Origin: Lachnospiraceae bacterium | GTDB taxonomy: Bacteria; Bacillota; Clostridia; Lachnospirales; Lachnospiraceae | Reading direction: 5' to 3' | Assembly: GCA_017408025.1 (NCBI GenBank) | Contig: JAFQVJ010000044.1 | Span: 1-64,000, forward strand | Length of the DNA: 64,000 bases | Shown here: positions 55,571 through 61,161 of the stretch, in pieces | Numbering within the stretch: the first letter of the stretch is position 1 | Layout: every line of letters starts with the position of its first letter | The notes under the pieces: generated by a model | The model's input: the letters and a program-made list of their open reading frames with translations, nothing else | Told to the model about the DNA's origin: nothing | Databases searched by the model: none | Position numbers and translations under genes: made by a program

Positions 55571-55582
55571 AAAGGCGCCGCA
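55571..55582 (+). repeat. 12-bp direct repeat flanking the GntR-ABC operon
   Basis: AAAGGCGCCGCA, identical to 53601-53612. The two copies enclose the three-gene operon. Confidence 0.55.
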
Positions 55583-55695
55583 GAAACGGCGGTTGCAATT
55601 AGCATTAGGGTATATGTTCTTCCATAGCGTTTCATCTTTATAATTTCTGTTTCTTTGATCTCTTTTTTTATTATTTCAATATCTCCTTTCACTAA

Positions 55696-56067
55696 TTGGT
55701 TGAAAACAACTCCTTTGTTAGAAAGATCATTCCTGCATTAGACTTTATAAAGTTACTCATTCAGCACATACCTGAAAAGAACTTTAAAATGACTCGCTAC
55801 TATGGTATCTATGCCAGACATCGTGAACAGGATAAAAAACTTTTTAAAGTTATACCAAAGTCAAAACATCAACTTCTCCTCAGCTTTAATAAGTGGAGAA
55901 ATTTATATCTTTCATCAAAAGAATATGACCCGTTGAAATATAGCAAATGTCAACACATGATGGAGTTTATGGAACTCTACCATAGACACGAATCCGTTTC
56001 CCTAACTAAACTATACGAAAGGACAATGGCAAAATTCCATTGCCGTTCTCGTGGTTCTTTCGCTTGA
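55696..56067 (+). pseudogene. IS91-type transposase remnant (C-terminal part)
   Basis: 123 codons with only a TTG at the start. FIKLLIQHIPEKNFKMTRYYGIYARHR, LLSFNKWRN and DPLKYSKCQHMMEFMELY (in part) match the end of the Y2-type transposases of the IS91 family as I know them. The catalytic HUH and tyrosine part is missing. The zinc-binding Cys set is degraded to a single CQH. A small ORF that often follows this transposase is present at 56123. Confidence 0.7.
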
Positions 56068-56122
56068 TTTTCTTTCCCATCTGTTTCATACTATAAACAT
56101 CAATAGATTGGAGGCACCTATA

Positions 56123-56302
56123 ATGGATTCAAATCAGTTAGCGGAACTTAGAGAACAATATATCCAAAATCCTCCAGAAGGTATGACACCCGAATTAGTC
56201 AGAGGCATGACCGATTCCGACTTACTTGATATGCATTTCTTCATGATTGAGGATGATGACCTTGATGATGACGAATTCGAAGAAGGTTTCTATATCTTCT
56301 AG
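56123..56302 (+). CDS. Small acidic protein associated with IS91-type transposase
   Basis: 59 aa. MDSNQLAELREQYIQNPPEG, then DSDLLDMHFFMIEDDDLDDDEFEEGF (in part): a helical start and a strongly acidic end. TTGGAGG precedes the ATG. Similar small acidic frames occur next to IS91-type transposases in clostridia as far as I recall. Role unknown; it may be an accessory of the transposon. Confidence 0.6.
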   Translation: MDSNQLAELREQYIQNPPEGMTPELVRGMTDSDLLDMHFFMIEDDDLDDDEFEEGFYIF

Positions 56303-56365
56303 TAATCCGTCTGCTTCGCATGCCTGCTCCCGCGGGCTTTTCTTTTTTCAAGAGTTCTCCGTAAG

Positions 56366-56384
56366 GAGAACTTTCCTATTAAAC
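56366..56384 (+). repeat. Composite intergenic repeat, fragment F
   Basis: GGAGAACTTTCCTATTAAAC, the right arm of the hairpin module only. Confidence 0.45.
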
Positions 56385-56432
56385 AAAAAAGAGCTAACAG
56401 ACTTTGTAACAAAAATCTGTTAGCTCTTTTTT
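56385..56432. terminator. Strong bidirectional terminator
   Basis: Seventeen-base perfect arms AAAAAAGAGCTAACAGA and TCTGTTAGCTCTTTTTT with a 14-nt loop. It separates the plus-strand transposon genes from the minus-strand XRE gene. Confidence 0.9.
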
Positions 56433-56527
56433 CATGAATAATCTGAAATTGTTGTCAAAACGTTGTCACGAGGACTTTTCAATCCTCAAAAACCTATTAT
56501 TTATGCGGATTTTCAGCGTTTTTGGTA

Positions 56528-56922
56528 TTATTCCCATTCACTTGTATTATATTCTATCAAATCTTCCACACTACATCCAAGTGTTTGTGCAAGAGCTACT
56601 AAGTTAATACCTGTTGCCTTATTAATATCCTTCGTCTCTGCTCATATTGTTGAATCATACGAAGACTAACACCAGATTTTTCTGCCAATATTCTTTGTGA
56701 ATACCCTAAAGCTCTGCGCAGAAACTGTAAATTAGTTGGCGGATTACTTCTATCTATAATCACATTGATCGTATCTACAAATTTATCCTCACTAGCCTCA
56801 TGCAACGTAGGATAAAGCTTCAATACCTCATTTACAGATATATGCCGGTCAATACTTTTAAAGCTGCGACCAGTATACCACTGATAATACGCTAATGCCC
56901 ATCCACATTTGCAAATTTCCAT
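56528..56922 (-). pseudogene. XRE-family HTH protein, frameshifted near the 3' end
   Basis: An N-terminal domain (YYQWYTGRSFKSIDRHIS, KLYPTLHEASEDKFVD) precedes an HTH: FLRRALGYSQRILAEKSGVSLRMIQQYEQRR (in part). At CGAAGG near 56629 one extra A would restore DINKATGINLVALAQTLGC and SVEDLIEYN through to the stop at 56528, about 131 aa. As written the chain stops early at 56599. The loss affects the last two helices of the HTH domain. The break may be real or an assembly error. Confidence 0.75.
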
Positions 56923-56970
56923 CTTTACATTTTAATATTGTATCTGTATATCAATAGTTTATCTTCTACT

Positions 56971-58269
56971 CTATGCTTCAAAATATGCCTGAACCAGTTT
57001 CTCCATATACGCCTGGTCCTTCACACCCATAAGCTCTCTTGATGAATGCATCGCAAGAATCGGCACACCTACATCCACTGCTCTCATAGGAATATATTTA
57101 TTTGCTATTGTTCCAAGTGTACTACCTGTAGTGCCATCGGAGCGACAAGCGTACTTCTGATAAGGAATACCATTATTCTGACATATCATCTCAAGCATAG
57201 CTATAGTCTCACAATCAGTAACGTATGTCTGAGAGCTTGCGCGCTTAATGACGATACCATCATTCATCATATTTGTATTCGTAGGATCTGACTTTTCAGC
57301 CTTATTTGGATGAAGCGCATGAGCCACATCAATTGACAATAAAAATCCCTCAAGTAATGCCTGAATATAATCCTCTCTATCATATCCCAATGCGTTGTAC
57401 AGCTTCTCCATGACAAAGCCGAATAGATTGGAATCTGCACCCTGCTTTGTTCTGCTGCCAATTTCCTCATTATCATACAGAGCTATAACGTTTATGCCAT
57501 CCTCTCTCGAAGACTTTATGATGCCCTGTACACAAGCAACAACCGAAGTAATGTTATCAAGACGTGGTGCTGAGATAAATTCCTCATTCATACCAACTCT
57601 CTCGCCCTTGTCTGTATTGTATACATACAGTTCAAAATCAAGAATATCCTCCAGCTCCACCTGCAAATGCTTTGCCAGATATTCCATAAAGAAATTATCC
57701 TTGTTCATCTCTTCTTCAAATATAGTTGCAAGAGGTGCCATATCATTCTGACGGTTAAGCTCCACACCCTTATTAACCTCTCTATTCATATGAATGGCAA
57801 GGTTTGGAATAGTAAATATAGGCTTCTTGATGTCAATTATCTTCACTATAGGTTTAAAGCAGTTGTCACTCTTTAATGCTACTCTTCCTGCCACTGAAAG
57901 TGGTCTGTCAAGCCAGGTATTAAGTATCGGTCCACCATATACTTCAACATTTATTTTGCCATATCCCTTAGTAGACATTTCGGGATTCGGCTTTATATAC
58001 ATGCATGGATGGTCTGTGTGTGCTGCTGCCACACGAAGCATTCCCCTGTCGAACTCCCTGCCTATTTTAAACGCAAATACTGTTGAATCATATATATTCA
58101 GGAAATATCCATTTCCCCTTTCAACAAACCACTCATCAGAAAGCTTAAGCTCTGTAAAACCTGCCTGCTCCAGCTGTCGCATAGCCTCGTCCGCCGCTGT
58201 AAATGCACACGTTGAAATATTCGTGGCTACAATAAGTCGTTTTGCTGTATCGTCAAAATTGTAACTCAT
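56971..58269 (-). CDS. M18-family aminopeptidase
   Basis: 432 aa. Metal-binding motifs: AAAHTDHPCMYIKP near 83, RLDNITSVVACVQGI near 240, DNEEIGSRTKQGADS near 270, SIDVAHALHP near 315 and the late AMHSSRELMG. This is the aspartyl-aminopeptidase-like M18 family that trims peptides in the cytoplasm. Length is normal. GGGAGGAG precedes the ATG. Separate transcript, divergent from the F420-ligase-like gene. Confidence 0.94.
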   Translation of the reverse strand: MSYNFDDTAKRLIVATNISTCAFTAADEAMRQLEQAGFTELKLSDEWFVERGNGYFLNIYDSTVFAFKIGREFDRGMLRVAAAHTDHPCMYIKPNPEMSTKGYGKINVEVYGGPILNTWLDRPLSVAGRVALKSDNCFKPIVKIIDIKKPIFTIPNLAIHMNREVNKGVELNRQNDMAPLATIFEEEMNKDNFFMEYLAKHLQVELEDILDFELYVYNTDKGERVGMNEEFISAPRLDNITSVVACVQGIIKSSREDGINVIALYDNEEIGSRTKQGADSNLFGFVMEKLYNALGYDREDYIQALLEGFLLSIDVAHALHPNKAEKSDPTNTNMMNDGIVIKRASSQTYVTDCETIAMLEMICQNNGIPYQKYACRSDGTTGSTLGTIANKYIPMRAVDVGVPILAMHSSRELMGVKDQAYMEKLVQAYFEA

Positions 58270-58468
58270 AATCTCCTCCCGTTGTTTATATCCATATATC
58301 TCTTAGTTATCCTTTATTCCATTTCATATTTGACAACCATTGAAATTGTACCACAAAACTCTGTACAAAAAAACTCATTTCACAACATCATTTTTATATT
58401 ATTTTATATTAAATATCAAAAGAATAGTAATCTGTCCACTTTATCATATTAAATTCATAAATTTACTA

Positions 58469-58497
58469 TTGCCTTATTACTAATTTATATATATAAT
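58469..58497 (+). promoter_or_regulatory. Promoter of the F420-ligase-like gene
   Basis: TTGCCT (58469-58474) and TATAAT (58492-58497), 17-bp spacer; start near 58504. The rest of the 58270-58584 interval holds no gene. Confidence 0.7.
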
Positions 58498-58584
58498 ATT
58501 CGGTGGTGGAAAATGTGTAAATCCATATCAGGGATTTTATTATTTTAACTATTATTTATGCCTGAGAAAGGAAAGAAAAATACT

Positions 58585-59775
58585 ATGGAAAGAAAAGTAG
58601 GTACAGTTTCAAGAGGAATTCGTGGTCCAATCATCAGAGAAGGGGACAATCTGGTTGATATCGCAGTTACAAGTGTATTAGAGGCTGCTGAAAGTGAAGG
58701 CTTTAGCTTAGGGGACAGAGATGTTATAGCTCTTACAGAGTCTATCGTTGCTAGAGCTCAAGGCAATTACGCATCTGTTCAGAATATTGCAGATGATGTA
58801 AAAGCTAAGTTAGGCGGTGGCACTATCGGTGTTATCTTCCCTATTCTCTCTCGTAACCGTTTTGCAATCTGCCTTAAGGGTATTGCAATGGGCGCAAAGA
58901 AGGTTGTTTTAATGCTAAGCTACCCAAGTGACGAGGTTGGTAATGCATTATTGACATACGATCAGCTTGATGAGGCAGGCATCAACCCATACTCTGATGT
59001 ATTGACATTAGAGAAATATCGTGAATTATTCGGAGAGAATAAGCATGAGTTCACCGGTGTTGATTATGTTGAGTACTATTCAAATATTATAAAGGAAGCT
59101 GGTGCTGAGGTTGAAGTTATCTTCGCAAATCAGGCAAAAACTATTCTCGATTATACAGATTGCGTTCTTACATGTGATATTCACACAAGAGTAAGAACAA
59201 AGAGACTCTTAAAGGCTGCTGGTGCCAAGGCTGTATGTGGTCTTGATGACATCCTTACAAGCTCTGTAAATGGTAGTGGATACAATGAGAAGTACGGTCT
59301 TCTCGGTTCAAATAAATCAACCGAGGATAAGATTAAGCTTTTCCCTAAGGAGTGTACAGACCTTGTTGAGGCTATTCAGGCTGAAATCCTTGCTAAGACA
59401 GGCAAGCACGTAGAGGTTATGGTATATGGTGACGGTGCTTTCAAGGATCCTCAGGGTAAGATTTGGGAGTTAGCTGACCCAGTTGTCTCTCCTGCTTTCA
59501 CAAGCGGACTTGTAGGTACTCCAAACGAATTGAAGCTTAAGTACCTTGCAGATAATGATTTCAAGAACCTTAGCGGATCAGAATTGCAGGAAGCTATCAA
59601 GAACAGCATTAAGACAAAGGATTCTAACTTAGTTGGAAACATGGCTTCTCAAGGTACAACACCTAGACAGCTTACAGACTTAATAGGTTCACTTTGTGAC
59701 CTTACAAGTGGTTCAGGTGATAAAGGTACTCCTATCATCCTCATCCAGGGTTACTTTGATAACTTTACAGACTAA
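58585..59775 (+). CDS. Coenzyme F420-0:L-glutamate ligase-like (CofE-like) protein
   Basis: 396 aa from the ATG at 58585, with AAAGGAAAG upstream; another ATG nine codons earlier has no site. RGIRGPIIREGDNLVDI, LGDRDVIALTESIVARAQGN, FPILSRNRFAICLKGIA and MVYGDGAFKDPQGKIWEL (in part) match the PF01996 fold. In archaea and actinobacteria CofE adds glutamates to F420-0. Clostridia generally lack F420, and no cofC, cofD or cofGH is in the window, so a gamma-glutamyl ligase with another substrate is likelier. It is longer than archaeal CofE, with a C-terminal extension of about 130 residues. Codon choice suggests good expression. Confidence 0.82.
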   Translation: MERKVGTVSRGIRGPIIREGDNLVDIAVTSVLEAAESEGFSLGDRDVIALTESIVARAQGNYASVQNIADDVKAKLGGGTIGVIFPILSRNRFAICLKGIAMGAKKVVLMLSYPSDEVGNALLTYDQLDEAGINPYSDVLTLEKYRELFGENKHEFTGVDYVEYYSNIIKEAGAEVEVIFANQAKTILDYTDCVLTCDIHTRVRTKRLLKAAGAKAVCGLDDILTSSVNGSGYNEKYGLLGSNKSTEDKIKLFPKECTDLVEAIQAEILAKTGKHVEVMVYGDGAFKDPQGKIWELADPVVSPAFTSGLVGTPNELKLKYLADNDFKNLSGSELQEAIKNSIKTKDSNLVGNMASQGTTPRQLTDLIGSLCDLTSGSGDKGTPIILIQGYFDNFTD

Positions 59776-59797
59776 ATGCAGAAAATAGAACACATTC

Positions 59798-59830
59798 AAT
59801 CTCCTTGGAACTATTCTCCAAGGAGATTTT
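59798..59830 (+). terminator. Terminator of the F420-ligase-like gene
   Basis: AATCTCCTTGGA and TCCAAGGAGATT arms with a 7-nt loop, followed by TT. Located 23 bp after the stop codon. Confidence 0.85.
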
Positions 59831-59945
59831 CTATATATAGAATTAAAAAAATCTAATGATAGGCTACTCTACCTCTATTATTATCTGCCCTTTATCATAA
59901 GGCAGTTGTTTGGTGCGAAACGTAGGCAAAAACAATAAGTGAAAA

Positions 59946-59981
59946 GCGTCCAAGGTATTTTTATATTCTTACCTTGGACGC
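59946..59981 (-). terminator. Terminator-like hairpin after the GH18 remnant
   Basis: GCGTCCAAGGTA and TACCTTGGACGC arms, 12-nt loop, with TTTT on the minus strand. Confidence 0.7.
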
Positions 59982-60023
59982 GAGTAATATTATTCTTTAG
60001 TTCTCTTTCTCTACGTTCTGTCT

Positions 60024-60242
60024 TCATCGCTCAATCTCAAAATTTCCCTCCAACAGTATCCAGTTCGCCCTAAACAGCTGCATTATTTGCCAATACCCTG
60101 ATCCTCGCAGTCCAAACTCCTTGATTAAATCAAATTTCCCCTGCAAGCTTCTCACATCCTCAAACCAGACTTCATGCAACACGCCATTACTCTCATAATT
60201 AAAGTACGGGGTCTGCGCCACTTCATCAAACTGTAGCTTTTA
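60024..60242 (-). pseudogene. GH18 / YaaH-type glycosidase, C-terminal remnant
   Basis: About 72 codons: LQFDEVAQTPYFNYES, HEVWFEDVRSL, GLRGSGYWQIMQLFRANW (each a part). This is the end of the GH18 barrel as in spore germination protein YaaH: the WFED-type strand and the GSGYW...W end. A TAA lies directly upstream in frame, so the rest of the gene is gone. The terminator at 59946 survives. Confidence 0.7.
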
Positions 60243-60258
60243 ATCTTCTTTTGTAGCA

Positions 60259-60501
60259 TTAATCCATAAATGCATCTATTAATCTAACTCCTGCTGCCAT
60301 TTTCTTAAGCTGTCTTAACTCACTTCTCATATAAATTTCTAACATTTCCACTTCTTCCTGTGTAAAACCCTTGTTAGATATGATGGTGCAGTCTGGTATC
60401 CTACCTTCTGCCATACGCTGTCCATCAGAAAATGACACAAAGGCATACTTTTCTCCATCCTTCATGCATACAGCCGATACCGTCATATTCAGTTCATCCA
60501 T
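60259..60501 (-). CDS. Small conserved protein of unknown function
   Basis: 80 aa from the ATG at 60501, with GGGAGG upstream; the frame could begin five codons earlier. The first half is beta-rich (LNMTVSAVCMKDGEKYAFVSF, EGRIPDCTII) and the second half helical (FTQEEVEMLEIYMRSELRQL, then KKMAAGVRLIDAFM). Similar short proteins occur in other Lachnospiraceae to my recollection, without function. It ends just before the GH18 remnant, 16 bp away. Confidence 0.65.
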   Translation of the reverse strand: MDELNMTVSAVCMKDGEKYAFVSFSDGQRMAEGRIPDCTIISNKGFTQEEVEMLEIYMRSELRQLKKMAAGVRLIDAFMD

Positions 60502-60699
60502 TTCATTGCCTCCCACACTTTTTTATTATTATATTTCATTGTTATCCTAGGCGCAACCATTTTTAAATTCTAATTTATGCGCGAAGCAAGTCCACATCAT
60601 ATCTATCGTCCTATGTACGCTTTAGAACAAACCTCTTGGGCGTACATATATAACGTAGCTATCTTGATTATTTCTTAAGCAATCATAACATATTATATA

Positions 60700-61055
60700 T
60701 TACCCACTATAATCATAAGAGTTAATTCCAGTTGGTAATTATGCGTATGCAAGAAATTAACATTACCAACTACATGGAGAATAGTTGATTTCAGTAGGTA
60801 ATTCTACGGATACAAGAAATATTGATTACCAGCTGCATGGATAAAAATTTATTCCAGTGGGTAATTTTGCGTACACAAGAAATTAACGTTACCAACTGAA
60901 AGGATGAAAATTGTTTCCAGTAGGTAATTTTGTGCATACATAAAACTAACATTACCTACTACATGAATAAAAGTTGTTTCCAGCAGGTTATTTCGCAGAT
61001 ACATGAAGCTATTATTACCTACTGTAAGGATGCTAGTTTACTTCAGTAGGTAAAA
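60700..61055. repeat. Phased 63-bp array of alternating inverted arms
   Basis: TTACC arms start at 60700, 60763, 60826, 60889, 60952 and 61015. GGTAA-type arms (CAGtxGGTAA) start at 60729, 60792, 60855, 60918, 60981 and 61044. Every step is exactly 63 bp, with 29 and 34 bp between alternate arm cores. Arm bases covary in some units: TTGG with CCAA in unit 1, TAGG with CCTA in unit 4. All frames contain stops, so it is not coding. Sequence between arms is also similar from unit to unit, so it is not a CRISPR. Confidence 0.85.
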
Positions 61056-61071
61056 GACAGACGACGAAAAC

Positions 61072-61123
61072 AAGAGAGTATATATCTTTCGTAACTAATA
61101 ATCAGAAAAATATATACTCTCTT
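61072..61123 (-). terminator. Terminator of the MacB-like exporter gene
   Basis: AAGAGAGTATATAT and ATATATACTCTCTT, fourteen-base arms, 24-nt loop; the gene's stop is at 61162. The U-run is interrupted (TTGTTTTC). Confidence 0.6.
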
Positions 61124-61161
61124 ATTGTATAGTCGCCGTTTTTAGCACTCCAAATAAAAAT

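Noticed and set aside
60700-61055. CRISPR array
   Set aside because: The spacing is regular but the whole 63-bp unit is repeated, including the sequence between arms. No unique spacers and no cas genes are seen.
60700-61055. Coding 21-residue repeats (63 bp is a multiple of three)
   Set aside because: All three plus-strand frames and the minus frames examined contain stops within the units.
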